A DNA stretch of 64,000 nucleotides from Scatophagus argus (lineage: Eukaryota; Chordata; Actinopteri; Scatophagidae), in the NCBI RefSeq assembly GCF_020382885.2, contig NC_058506.1, forward strand, positions 10,704,318-10,768,317, read 5' to 3'. Positions 12,252 through 24,987 of the stretch are shown in pieces. Positions within the stretch are counted from its first letter, which is position 1. Every line of letters starts with the position of its first letter. The translations under genes were made by a program, and so were the position numbers. Under the pieces are notes generated by a model, which saw only the letters and a list, made by a program, of their open reading frames with translations, ran no database searches and had not been told where the DNA came from.

Positions 12252-14200
12252 CGTTAAACGTGGCTTTTTCAAAAGAGGCAAAGTAGGAATTAGATTTAAA
12301 TAATAGTGTATTTAATATAAAGACATTTTCCCCCAGACACCTGACAGCATTATAAAAAACATTAGGATATAATGAGGAAACTCTCAAGAGAATAGGCAAG
12401 GTTGTTTTCCATGACTTTAATTAATTTCCTTAATTGTAATTCATTATTAGACACATAATAATAAAATATCAAGCTACAAAGAGATACTTTAAGAGCCCAG
12501 TTCTTTCCCACAACTAATAGGCTACACAAAATTACTTGATAACATGCAATATATCCAATAGTAAATTTGCAAAGTAAGTCAGGGTCAAATTGTGAGTTTT
12601 CTCAGACAACAGAACTGTGTATTTCAGGTTATAGATATCCTCTACACTGCTGCCAATCTTTCCTGTAGAGCTGACAGTTATTCCACACAGCAGCAGGGGG
12701 CAAAGTGGCAGTCTTATGGAGTTAAATGTCAAGTGCCTCATTAACATTTGTTTCCCTGTCTCTCTCTGTGGAGGGTGTGGGACCATATGAGTAGAAAGAG
12801 CTGCTGCTTTACCTAACCAGTCTCTGTCACAAAGGGCCCAAAAATATAATTTGCCCAGTGTTGTGTCGCATAATACAAGCTGTTAATGTGTGGGTCTAAA
12901 CTCTTATCATCCATCCAGCCAACCAAACAGCGTGTCTCATATTGCTCATTTATTTATGAGAAATTCAAATCAAAATCAATCAGATTAAGATGATTTCACA
13001 TTTACTAAATCAAAACCCAGGAAGGTGATAAGGAACAGGCACACTTATCCACAGGGGTTAGTCCCCAGTCTGTGAGTCAAACAGGCAAAGCAAAGACTGG
13101 ATAGCTAATGTGGATCCAAACCAGACAATCTGACTATGTGTGGGTGGAAATGGGATGGTACATGTTCTGTGAGACCAGTGAAAGAAATAGGGAGGAGATG
13201 AACAGGTGGGTGGGTAAGGTCAGGTGATGGGAAAAAACAGAGCAGACAACAGAATGAAGAATTGGAACTGGATGAAGATGTGATTGATAAAACCAGAGAG
13301 GAGTTAACAGTGTAGTGTGTAATAAGAATATGAGAGAAAAGTAAAAGTTGTAATGTGGGAATATAACAATCACAACATTTTTCAACATGCAGTCAAAAGT
13401 TCCCAGTTACCCTTGCTCCCTGGTTGTTAATTTTGTTTTATCATACTGGTCACAAACCAGTTTTTCTAGTCTGTAGCTCCTACGCAAACATTTAACACAT
13501 TCACTGGTATTACATGACTAAGTCCGCTTGGCATTTTACAAAGGATGCATATTGAATTTCAGTTTCTATCTTTGATTTATGTGACATTTTATATCTTCCG
13601 TACAACTGTAGACTATGTCATTGGATGCCATGGATTCTTGTATCTGCACCTCAATTTATTCTAATGCTAGTGATAATTTAGTTGTTCAACAATGTACACA
13701 CTTTCTGGTTAAGGTCCAGGTTAAGTTTTTTTTTTTCATTTTATCCACAAAGATGGCATCAAATATCCTCCCTATATTTTATCCCCTGTGGTTAAATAAA
13801 AGGGCTGCTGGTCTAATATACATACATGCATAATTGTTATTGTTGTTACTTTTGTTGGTAATATTGTTGTTCTACATCCAACGAAAAAGGAACATCCTTG
13901 TATACAAACTCTATATGAAGCGAGTCAGCCAAAGTTAAGTATATTCAACATATTGAACCATCATCAAGCTACTGAGGTGGGCGTGCACGAACTGGTCGCT
14001 GCTAGCTAAAATGATAAATAACGTTAGTGACTAGTAAGCTAAATTTTCTCGTCTAGGTGTTACTTGGCAGCATCGAGTCTCTTGGGGTTATTGAACCATT
14101 TGCCAGTCTTTAAGGAGAAAGACATAATAGCATTTGAGCTAGCTAGTTAGCAGTTAATCTTTAAGTTACCAGTCGCTAAGACACTCGAGACTTTAACGGG
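12252..14200. other. Intergenic spacer between divergent gng8 and brd8
   Basis: No coding exon recognised; the open frames at 12532-12786, 13134-13388 and 13615-13833 have no family resemblance and no splice logic. It holds one CTCF-like core at 12690-12701. From about 13990 it passes into the GCTAGC/TAACGTTA-rich brd8 upstream region. Confidence 0.5.
12690..12701 (+). promoter_or_regulatory. CTCF-like core motif
   Basis: GCAGCAGGGGGC matches 11 of 12 positions of the CTCF core CCASYAGRKGGC (the first base differs). It sits between the divergent gng8 and brd8 genes, a plausible insulator position. Motif match only. Confidence 0.3.
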
Positions 14201-14380
14201 CAGCAGTGATTCGGAGTGCTAGCTACAAAGAAACATATTGAAAGCCTGGAGATCCACAACGTAACATACACTTATGTTAACGTTCGTTATTTCATGTATA
14301 CTGTTTTCGGATCTCGTCGGTGTTAATAACTGCAGGGTTTCTATATACAAAGATGTATGGGATGTCGGGATGACAGGAAG
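13990..14380 (+). promoter_or_regulatory. brd8 upstream/promoter region
   Basis: The 390 bp before the brd8 ATG contains several GCTAGC-like and AACGTTA-like words. No TATA box is obvious. The start codon at 14381 has GAAG upstream (G at -3) and begins ATGGC, a good context. The exact TSS is unknown. Confidence 0.35.
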
Positions 14381-17300
14381 ATGGCAAACGGGCTTGCAAG
14401 TGAGTAACGTTGGTAGTTACATAGCAAAATGTCATGACATGCTATCCGTTAGCGGCGAGTGTGTCGTACTGTCTGTGTTATCACTACTAACTTCCTGCAC
14501 GACAGCCTCCGTTCCCTGCAGGGTAGCCCGCATGGATTAATGGCTGTCATCACAAGTTGACAGCTCTGTTTACAGTAGTAGTCGTTCCTGTTTACCATCA
14601 ACTGTTCAAAACGACATGCTTCAGCACCAGGCCTGAGAATGGGCAGGAGGCAACATGCATGACATATCGGCTTTGTTACACTATATAAAGCATGTGTCAT
14701 GCGTTGTCCATCCCCCCCCTCCACGTTTGTAGAACACAAGCTGCTTGTCATTGGACCAACGGAGCCATGGTCAGTGAGGGAGAAGCTGTGTTTGGCCACA
14801 TCTGTCATGAAGAGTGGCGACCAGAACTGGTACTGTCCTGTTTTTGCCACTTTAGACTAAAGCCTGTGCTAGTGATCCTTTATTGTGTGCAAGTCAATGT
14901 TTTATGTCAAAGTCATTTGTAGTTTGTAACATGTATGTATGATTATGTTTAACTAGTCAGAAGTTTGATGCTTTACGGCAGTGTATAAGCTTTTTACTTA
15001 AGATTACCTTCCAGTATAGTGGAGGCTCTGTTGTTGTCGCTGAGGGTTCTAGTTTCCTTGCACAGTGCACAGACATGCATATACGATACATTAGGCAGGA
15101 ATGTAGTTGTCTGCTTTCGATTGGTGTTAATACTGTGATGGACTAGCTATCCATGAAATTGTTTAAAACTAAACCAGGACAGGAATTATTGCCTGTTTTG
15201 TGCTAGAAGTCTTTAATATCGTCTTCATCTCGACAGGGTATCTGTCAGTCGAGCCATCAAACCATTTGCAGAATCTGGACGACCACCTGACTGGTTCTCT
15301 CAAAAGGTATGAAAAAAAATTCAAAAAAGTTCATTCTCCTGCAGAGCACAACGACCAAACACATGTTCTGTACAGCGAGCTTGGCAAATTATATTTTGTC
15401 CTGTCACAGAGCTGTTTTTGACTCTTCTTTGCTTTTTCACAGCACTGTGCTTCCAAGTACTCTGAGCTCCTGGAAACAACAGAAGTCCCAAAGTAAGCAT
15501 ATAAGTGACTTTTACCTCAAACCTGGTGTCTGACATCACGCATTGACAGTATATGGCATTTGTTGCCCTCAGACGGAAGCGTGGTGAAAAAGGTGAAGTG
15601 GTGGAGACAGCGGAGGATGTGATAGTACGCAGGCTGACAGCTGATAGGATTGATGAACTAAAAAAGTTGATCAAAGAAACACAGGAAAAGCACAGGTATA
15701 CAAGCATCGCTTTTAACTGCACGAACAAAACAAAATGGCTCCATCATAAAGTGCATTGATGACACTTGTGGATGTGGTGCTGTTTTCACAGGAAACTCAA
15801 GAGAGAGGCTGAACTGATTCAAGCAGGACATCTAGATTCCAAATTAGAAGAATTATGGCAAGAGATTCTGCGGTAAGAGGCGGGAAACTAAGTAAGAAAC
15901 GTGTAAAGCTTAGACATTACACTCTCTAATAAACGATCTTCTGTGTGTTGGTCAGGAAAAAGAAAATGGAAGAGGAGGAAGCAGAGTTGAAAAGAAAAAA
16001 CACAGAGGCTGCTTATCAAGGTATCTTCTTCCCTTTAAGGGGTATTTTGGGGAAAAATATCAATACATAATTATATTTTAGGAATTTCATTGGTGCTCTA
16101 TAACTAGTATGTATACTTCAAGAAAACAACTAAGCTTATGTATAGTTGTTGAGTTGAAACATCCTCAGCTGTTCCTGTAAGACATTTCTTATTCGTTCAT
16201 TCAGCAGGCCCACGTGGAATCTGCACTTGCAGGATTTCGATGACACCTCTGCAGATTTACCACAGATTTTAAACAGAGATACTGCTTATAAAATGTGTGT
16301 GTTATTGAAGTTAGTGGGGCAGTGTCACTATATGTCAAAAATTTAATTTGTTGCTGAGGACCGGAGAAGACACCTTTAGTCACTACTTCAAGGGATCAGG
16401 CGAATAAAAGCAAAAAAAAAAAAGTTCAGTTGCACAGATTTTCATTTGTGAACCAATGAGAACTGTATAAAAATCTGCAGATTCCATTTGGGCGTGCTCA
16501 TCAGCCTCAGCTCAACTTTACTGATTTTGCCTCATTCTGAACTGTCAGCCTCAGATGTTCTAAGGTTCAGCAATTTATCAGCCTTAACATTAGCATGTCA
16601 GCGTGCTCACTGTTAGCAAGTTAACATGCTAAAGATTAGTATGTAGTGTTTTGCGCACTAGCTCGTTAAACAGGCAGCATGCTGTTGTCAGAATGTTAGT
16701 GTAACAAGAATACAGACAGCATTGGGTAAAAAAACTAACATCAGAGTGTCAGCATTACTTAATTAAATAGGCTGTTGTAGATTTGATCAGTTGTTTTAGA
16801 AGTGCTTTGTCAGTAAGTTAGCATGGTTCATCCTCCGGCAAGCACCAATATTTGTGCAAAATTTCTTAGCAATCAGTCAGTTGTCCGCAGTTGGACCAGC
16901 AGTTGTGGACCAGTAGATGAACTCGTCTTAGCCACAGGAATCGTGATGCGTTTTTCATGGGACAAAAAAAAAACAAAAACTTGAAACTCAGCTTGTGAGA
17001 AAATCGTCTCTCTATGCTGCCCCTCTCTCCTCCCTCTTCCAGCCAGACAGGTGGCAAAGAACACGCCTAAGCGAGTGCCCGGCATCACCATGCATTCACC
17101 CTCAGCCTGCAGCTCCTCAAGCCAGGAGTTCTCACCAGGTGACCCACTCGAGTGCTTGACACTGGATCTTGCATTGACAAAAAATGTAAGTCACTGAAAG
17201 TTCAAGTGTGTTAAGGTCTGCCCTACTTTTCAGTAATCATATCTTTGTGTTAGAACATTTAAAACTGTTTGCTGGTATTTTCAGTTGGTGTAGTACTTAT

Positions 17301-20300
17301 AGTTAAAATCAGCTCTTTGAGATACATCTTGTGTGTTACATGTTTAGATTTGTTAAGTAATATACTATTTTTGTGTTATTGTAAAGAAAATGACCTATTT
17401 TCATGACCTACCTTAAAATATAACTTGCATGCACTGCTGTAATGCATAATAACAGAATAAGAATCTTTGACTTCCTCTCTCTTTGTCTCTAGGCTTCAGG
17501 TTCAGTCAGACTAATGACAATTCCTGAGCTTTGTGGACCTGGCAGTGATGACATGAGCCAGGGGTCACTTCTGGATGACCCCACTCAAAAGAAGCTCCTG
17601 GGCCAGAAAGCCACGCCGCCACCATCTCCACTCCTGTCAGAGTTACTGAAGAAAGGCAGTATTTTGGCTACAAATTCCAGACTGGTATGTGGAAGAGACT
17701 TACTGTAATATGCCAACGCTGCCAAGCTTTGTAATTATTATGTTTGATTCTGCAAGACATCCCATGTTTACTTCACCCATTTGTAGGATTTCTGTGTGTT
17801 TAGGAAGTATGCAGTCCTTATGACTTCCATTCTGTTTTGTGGTTTTGGTAGCTATGATTTGTTTTGCCAGTTGTAAACAGATTCAGTCGTTTCACATGAG
17901 ACATTCTGCCAGTCGGCCTTTGGGACCAATGATGGGGTCTCTGAAGTTTTGTCCTTACCGATGTCCTCTTCGATGATTGCCAGGTTACCGTTAAATTGAT
18001 GTTGACCCAAATGAAAGCAGGAATAAATTTTGTCTTCAAAAGATGAACTATCGTAACAGTGTTGGCTTCACTTAACTCCTCTTTTAGAATTTTGTGGGGT
18101 GAGTTGTTTCCCCGCGTAACTCACAGCAGTGACAGGTTATAAATATCCATTTAACTGCTGGTAAACTGCTGACACAGCTGGTGCTTGGCAGCGCTGCATT
18201 ATTGTTCATTACTGTGGATGCTCACATCATTATCACCATAGATATCATTCTCAGTGTAAATGGCCCTTAAGGCTGTGTTACAAGCTCATTCATATTCTTA
18301 TGAATAGCATATGGAGTGTTCTGCATATGCTCGGATGTTGTCCTGTTATTACTTTTATGTGTGGTCATATGTGCTCTGAAGCATACGCCTAACAAGGTTC
18401 CTGTTTTTGGAAGCAGGAGTTTTTTCTCTCTACCTTTAAAAGCCTTAACTGGCTGTACCACAGACACATTACGTTTGGTCGCGAAATGAATTTTGCTTGG
18501 TTTCTTGATAGTCGAAGTTGACATGAAGAAATGTGAATGTGTATTTTACATATCGCAAAATGTATTTGGCATTTGTTTTTATGAATTCAAGGCTGTAATT
18601 GTGTTGGTTTCTGCCAAGTTTCGTATGTATATTATAGCTGAAGAGTTTCAGGCAAACTATGGGTTGCTGCTTGGTTGTTTTCTTGTACTTTTGACCTCTA
18701 AGGTGTATGTCAATGATGGGTCCTGTCCTGTCTGTTTTCCCATTGCAGCTTAGGAGCCACTGTTCAGTTTGTGTCTGACCAATGTTCTTCGTGAGTGGTT
18801 GCTGCGCTGTCAACCGTGTGACTTGTTTCATGTTTTTATTTATGTTTCCATCTAATGAAGCCCACTGTGCTCTATGAAATCCCAACATGTCAACAAGTTT
18901 TATCGTTTACTAGAACTTTGCCTTCTCGCATTCCTCTGGTAATCCTTCTGCACTGATATGCAGGGTGAAAACTAAAATATATAATATAAAGCATGTATAA
19001 ACTGATGTATTGCACTTCTGAAATTTATTTTTGATAAAATGCATTATTGTGTGTAAATCAGCAATTGCATTTTTGAACACAGGCTGGAGCACAAATAATG
19101 ATACTTGAGGTGCACTTAATATACAAGAAAACAGTAAAATGTTTGACTTGCTTGTATGTGTTTATGTCCCAGATTGGGGAGGGTGATGTGGCCCCTGGTA
19201 ATGTGACAGGAGCACATGACTTACAGCTGGCTCCGTCTGGTCAACCTCTCTCTCAGGCAACAGGTACACAGACGGTGCTGACAACAAATGTCTAATTGAT
19301 TGCATAAGTTTTAATTCCAATCAAGACAAATCTTGGCACCAAAACAAAAAATAAAATCCAGGTGGTTGAATACTGAATATGGACTTTGCATATTTATTAA
19401 TGGATGTTTTATATTAGTTAGTTTTACACCTTGAATCCTAAATGGATGTTTGTTTTCTCTATGAAAGTGCTACTGTTGTTAAAGCTATTTGCTTCGAGAA
19501 GCTGACTGCTTCTGTCGCTTTGTACGTTAATGTGTATGATTTTTTTTTTGCATGGCAGGTTCCCCAATGTTGTCACGTCTCCTGGAAGCAGGTCCCACCC
19601 ACTTTCATGCTCCTTTAGGTTTCATGGTCAGCGCAAACTCCGCCTCCAGTGTGCCACTCTCTGCCACTACTCCTGTTTCTGTTGACCCTACTGGCTCAGC
19701 AAGTACAGGTCTGTCCATTTTGACCCGCATCCCAAACAACCCACAGGCTAAGCCTTCTCGCATCCTTAATGCCACCTGAGTCATAACAAGAGAATTTTAA
19801 GGTCTCACTTCATTGGACATTTCAGATATGTAATGTTAAAGCTACATCTGTTAAAGGTTAAGGCAACAGGCGAAGGTTTATCACAATTAAAAACTAACAA
19901 GAGTTCAGTTTCATTTTGGTTGAATTTTAGATGCAAACTAATGATGGAGCTTGAGCTAAGTAAGCTGTGTACAAATCGAAAATTAATTGTTTTAATAACT
20001 ACTACTACTACTACTATAAAATTGTATCTTGAAAAAGAAGCACAGTTGAAAATCAGTTGTTGTCTGTTTGTAGAAATAGATATAATGGTGCTGCCTGTGT
20101 CCTCTGGATGCCTGCCTGTCTCTGCAGAGGACAGGGTGTCAGAGCTCAGTGAGGAGGATGTGACTGCATCCTACATGGGAGATGAGCTGGACCTGAAGAC
20201 TGTGGGGGACATCATCGCCATCATTGAGGACAAGGTGCCAAAATCAACGAGTTGCATATAAATTAGATATTGTGCAGCACTTGAGATCAAGTGTGATAAA

Positions 20301-23300
20301 TTGACAATATTATCTTTTTATTTATAACTTAAAACATCTATAAAGCCTTCTTGAGGTTTTAAGGAAAAATAAATTCCTTGAAATTGTGGGTCTTTTCATT
20401 TTGGTCATTAATGTCGTGAGTTATATCAACACTTTACTCACTGACATCACTGCTCAGATTTAGGAAGATTATGGACTATCAAAAAAACTCAATTATTATC
20501 GATTCATATCTCCTCTTCTACAGGCAGACGAGACCGCAGAGGCTTTGGATGCAGCTGCAGTCGAGGCTGCTCTATCGCTGTGTGAGGAGAACGGTCATGC
20601 TTTGTCTGGTGCCTGGGAGACTGGGCCTTTCCCACCCCATGAGTCTCACCCCACAGCGCCCACAGGGGTCCCTCAGTCCGTACAGTCTTCGTCTCTTCAC
20701 AGTAGCCGGGAGGGTAAGACAGAAGTGTTGGAAGTTCAGGGGGGGACCACGGTTTCACTCTCCTCTCTGTGCAACAGTCAGGATAACTGTCTCGAAGCAT
20801 TCCCCGTGGGACTGAGGGGCCTTCCTCCCACTTCCTCATCCTCATGCAGCTCAAATAGTTTGGAGCAGTGCCACAATGGAGTACCTTCATTGCCTGAGGT
20901 AATGAGAATGGAGACTGGAGAGATGGTCACCATCAAATGTGAGAGCGAGACGTGGGCACAGAAAAGACCTGATAAACCCCAGAGAAGTATGCACACCTAT
21001 GAATAAATACTAAATTATTCACTTGCTTCACGACATGCAGTTTGCATCCAACTATGCATTTTTTATAACAATTTCCCTCTTATTATTCATTTCTACTATC
21101 TTGGCAGACTCAGTATTAGAAGATAGCCCACTGACAGAGAAGCATCCTAAGGTATAGCACCTAATGAGGATAGAGCAAACATGATCCTTGTAAATGCCCT
21201 ACTGAAATGCAAAGTGCATGGCTCCACAGTTATCTTGCAGTCACTCTCCGTCTGTCTTTACAGGAGATGAAAACGGAAGATGGAAATGTTGTACGAGGAC
21301 AGAATGCCTCAGGGACTAAAGTGTTCGCCGAGGTCAATCGGCCAGTGGATGCGTGTGGAGAAGAAGAGGGTGATGGGACAGATGAGTTCTTGTCAGAACC
21401 AGATGGGGACATGGATCTAGGACCTGTGGCCAGTGAGAGCGAGGATGGTTACAGCCTCCACACGGCTTCCTCATCTCTGCAGCTCAACACGATCACAGAC
21501 TCCATCCCCAGCAGCCCTGCCTCATCGCAGTTGTGAGTTCAGCCACATGCAGCATATAAAGTGTGAACTGTGAGAGATGAAATTGCATCGTAGCTTATGA
21601 CTAACAACATGAATTTCACACTGTGTAGTGCTGCAAGTCAGGTTTTGCTTGATTTTACTTTTCCTTATGACCTTTCTGTTTGCACTGCCTTCTTCCTTAT
21701 GTACCATGACTCTGCAGTTCTGTGTGCAGTGAGGACCTGGAAGCACTACAGGCTCACAAGATCTGGAAGAAAGCCATTATGTTGGTGTGGCGTGCAGCAG
21801 CCAATCACAGGTCAGAATATGACTTTTATAAATAACATTAGCCGCTAATGCTCAGATTTTGATAGATTTCTATTTTTAATTTACTGTACTGTTTCTTTGC
21901 TGAGACATATGATTTATGTGAACCTGTTGTAGGTATGCAAATGTATTTCTGCAGCCAGTAACAGATGACATAGCACCTGGGTACCACAGTATCGTGCACA
22001 GGTAAGCACGGGAAATATTTGCTGTGGTCATATTTTGTGTCTGTTTTTAGTTTCAGTGGTTTTTACAGTGTTTACTTGTCATATTTCTGGTGCAGATAAA
22101 AAATCTAACAAAACGTTTTTGCTCGATGGAATTGAACATTCAGTAATCAAGAGGCCCCAGCAGCTCATTAAATGACACAGACTTGACTGACTTTTGATCA
22201 CTCTAGCCCCTTTTTGCTCTTCACTCCTTCAGGCCCATGGACCTGGCCACCATAAAAAAGAACATTGAGACCGGCTTCATACGGACCACCGCTGAGTTCC
22301 AGAGGGACATCATGCTCATGTTTCAGAACGCGGTCATGTACAACAGCCTGGATCACGACGTGTACCACATGGCTCTTGAGATGCAGCGTGACGTCCTGGA
22401 GCAGATCCAGCAGTTTCTAGCCACCCAGCTTATCATGGAGACATCAGAGGCTGGTATCAGCGCCAAGAGCCTGAGGGGCCGTGAGAGCACACGCAAACAG
22501 GACTCTACTGACAAGGTGCTTCACTAGAATTTTGACAAAAGCTGAGAGTACAGCAGAAGAGACAAGGGTGAGACAACAGGCTGACTTAAAGAAGACTTCA
22601 AGAGTGAAAAATGATGCTAAAGTAGATCTGCGTGCCATTTTCCGTAGCATGATATTAGTCCTTAGAATGATATCCTTTAAGGTAGCCACTGGTTTCCCAT
22701 GCCACCAAAGTCAACTTGTAGAAACTTGAAACACACTTGTAAAAAGACTATACATTGTTCACTGTTGTCATTACTGCATGTATCACAAACAAATGGTTGA
22801 CCGGAAGTACAAAAACATATGTTTTGGAAAATTGTTCTAATTATTTGTAATAAAAATATGGCTTATTAATGTCAGAAGGGTGATTTGTACTAGATGTATG
22901 GAAGTACAGAAACCCTAACCATACATTTTAGCTATATTACCATACCACATGTCATGTACCTTTAACAAAACAAAATAAGTCTGATGTAATATTCTGATTT
23001 TTTTTACACATTTTCTAAGTTGTCCTGAAGGAGGCCCTGCACCAGTTTTTCCACTTAGCTCGTATTGCTAAGTTGTTTTTCATATTTGTTCCTTTGTTAT
23101 GTAGACTTAAGATTATTGTAAAAACTTGGTGACAAGAATATATGTTTGTAGTACGTGTTGTATATGTTGTGCGATTGCAGTGCAGCCAGGAAGTGAATAG
23201 TATCTTTCTTGGCATCATATTGCTTCATCTTGAGACTTTAAATGCGTTTTTGTGTCTCAGTGCTGATATGTACCATTTTCCTCTTTCAGGACTCTGTCTC

Positions 23301-23577
23301 CATGTCCTCTCCTGCCTTCCTTCTTTCTCTTTTTGTAAGTACCTTCTCTTTATTGCTTGTCTGAAAAAAACAAAGAACTCATTCAGCTGAAATATGTAAG
23401 TCATGCATGACTGGAGCATCTTGAAGAACAACTCGCCCGTCAAGTCAAACACAGGTGTCAGTTCAGCCACATGCTGAATGTGGTGAAAGTTTCATTTCTT
23501 CCTCTTTTTCACTATAGGATGGTGGCACCAGGGGGCGCCGTTGTGCCATAGAAGCTGACCTCAAGATGAAGAAATGA
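14381..23577 (+). CDS. brd8: brd8, bromodomain protein of the NuA4/TIP60 complex
   Basis: Twenty coding exons: 14381-14399, 14733-14829, 15237-15306, 15443-15492, 15573-15695, 15792-15872, 15956-16020, 17043-17185, 17493-17684, 19173-19263, 19559-19708, 20128-20234, 20524-20986, 21108-21151, 21264-21532, 21718-21810, 21933-22001, 22233-22515, 23290-23334, 23518-23577. Total 2514 nt, 837 residues. BRD8 reads acetylated chromatin within NuA4/TIP60. Visible: SANT/Myb-like N-terminus (GPTEPWSVREKLCLATSVMK), basic coiled-coil segment (ETQEKHRKLKREAELIQ), LSRLLEAGPTHF, the acidic TVGDIIAIIEDK block, and one bromodomain at about residues 664-770 with WRAAANHRYANVF, HRPMDLATIKKNIE and the acetyl-lysine Asn in AVMYN (about N746). 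The C-terminus uses two tiny exons ending EADLKMKK, matching the short human isoform with one bromodomain. I saw no second-bromodomain exons before 26950. Confidence 0.96.
16500..16930. repeat. Degenerate interspersed repeat in brd8 intron 7
   Basis: Contains runs of TTAGCATG/GCTAACA-like words (16580-16690) followed by a tail resembling a percomorph repeat I recall: TTCATCCTCCGG, GTGCAAAATTTCTTAGCAATC and GGACCAGCAGTTGTGGACC. Strongly diverged, ends uncertain. The upstream brd8 exon ends at 16020 and the next begins at 17043, so it is purely intronic. Confidence 0.5.
17685..19172 (+). other. Largest brd8 intron
   Basis: About 1.5 kb, AT-rich. The minus-strand open frames at 18267-18524 and 18469-18888 are Lys/Asn/Thr-rich low-complexity translations without splice or family support. 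No nested gene or RNA recognised. Confidence 0.55.
23525..23536 (+). promoter_or_regulatory. CTCF-like core inside brd8 terminal coding exon
   Basis: GCACCAGGGGGC fits 11 of 12 positions of the CTCF core, and the flank continues with GCC. It encodes the Thr-Arg-Gly-Arg segment of the BRD8 C-terminus, so coding and regulatory constraint could overlap. Motif match only. Confidence 0.3.
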
Positions 23578-24288
23578 ACGTGCAGTATGAATTTGATCCG
23601 AAAGTCGCCCTGTGTTGAACTAAAAGGTGTGCTACAACAAGACTGTGCTTATTCTGTGTCATTTGCACAGATTATCACCCTGCATACTGCAGCATAACCT
23701 TTACTTGCACACTACATTAAATGGGTGTGTTGGGGAGAAGCTTGTTTCTTCTGAGACAGCCATGTAGACATGGATTACATACTGCATAATCCCGGATTAC
23801 AATGGGGCATTCAGAAAGACTAGGTCAAACCTTTCCTAGACGTAGTTGCAGATCTGTAAGACTTAGCCTGATCTGAATTACACCAGATTGTAGAGATGAA
23901 GATAAAAGTTACTCCTAACCTACAAATGGACTGAAATTAAGACTGCAGAGGGCCTGGTTGAACTTCAGATTAGTGTGGTTGATTTTGAGAAATATACAGT
24001 ATTGGTGGTAATATGTAAAACCAGGGGCCGAGGACTCTGATTATCCTAAAATTTCTGAATTTCAAACACCTTTTCATTGCATATATAAAAATCAGTTGAG
24101 CGCTTTTTTAAGTTCTTTAATTTTGCAAACCTTCAGATCATTTTTGCAAATGGTTGTATTGTTTGTGATGAGTTGATTATGTCTATGCTACACTTCCTGT
24201 GAAACACTACCCACATGCATATTCCGAGTCATTTTCTGTATTTTTGAGAAAACATCACATTATTGAACCGTTTTCTGGACGTTTAAAC

Positions 24289-24294
24289 AATAAA
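24289..24294 (+). terminator. brd8 polyadenylation signal candidate
   Basis: AATAAA about 710 bp after the brd8 stop. A second copy at 24628-24633 may give a longer form. Confidence 0.5.
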
Positions 24295-24981
24295 ACCACA
24301 TAAAGAGCCCCCCAACCCCACTATGATGATCTTGAATTTGCACATTTGCTCCAAAGAACAACAAAAAAACACCATGGTGGCATGCTGTGGCTGTTATTTG
24401 CTCTGTATGGAGATTTTCTCAGGAATGGGTTTAAACATCAGTGACCACATGGCACAAAACTGTTAAAAAGTTACACATTACAAGAGAAATACATCACCAC
24501 TGCTGTGTTTCATAGCGAGGTCTACTCACAAAGCTCATACCAATGATTATCACGTTTTTTTTGTTTTTTTTTTTTTTGCATTTGGCTTTTGCTTAGTCAT
24601 GTTCAGTGTTATGAAATTGGCCTGATCAATAAAAGTTATTCATAGCGGTTATTGAACCAAACCCACTCTATTCCCAGCATGCCACCTGATAATGCCATGT
24701 TGTCTGTGTAGTCAACTGCCACTTTTCCTGTGCAATACATTCTGCTCATATTTTCATTATGATTACTTCCACTGATTTTGCTAAGAAAAGGAAAACAGAA
24801 GGTTTTGTTCTACTTCAGTTAAATCCAGACATGTATTAGTATTAGATGTATTAGTTTGACAGCTCAAAGTGCTGGCACAAAGAAAGCGTAAGGTAGTATC
24901 TCTAGTAATATCTAGCCTGTGAAATAAGTCTGTTATCCTAGAATTGGTCAGATCACATGCACAGAAGCATGAAAGCCATGC

Positions 24982-24987
24982 TTTATT
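24982..24987 (-). terminator. dnajc18 polyadenylation signal candidate
   Basis: Minus-strand AATAAA about 2 kb after the dnajc18 stop. Scanning by eye I found no closer canonical copy. Variant hexamers nearer the stop (for example ATTAAA around 25065-25070) are also possible. Confidence 0.35.

Noticed and set aside
20504-20890. 128-codon minus-strand open frame
   Set aside because: Antisense to a brd8 exon with correct splice sites and conserved protein sequence.
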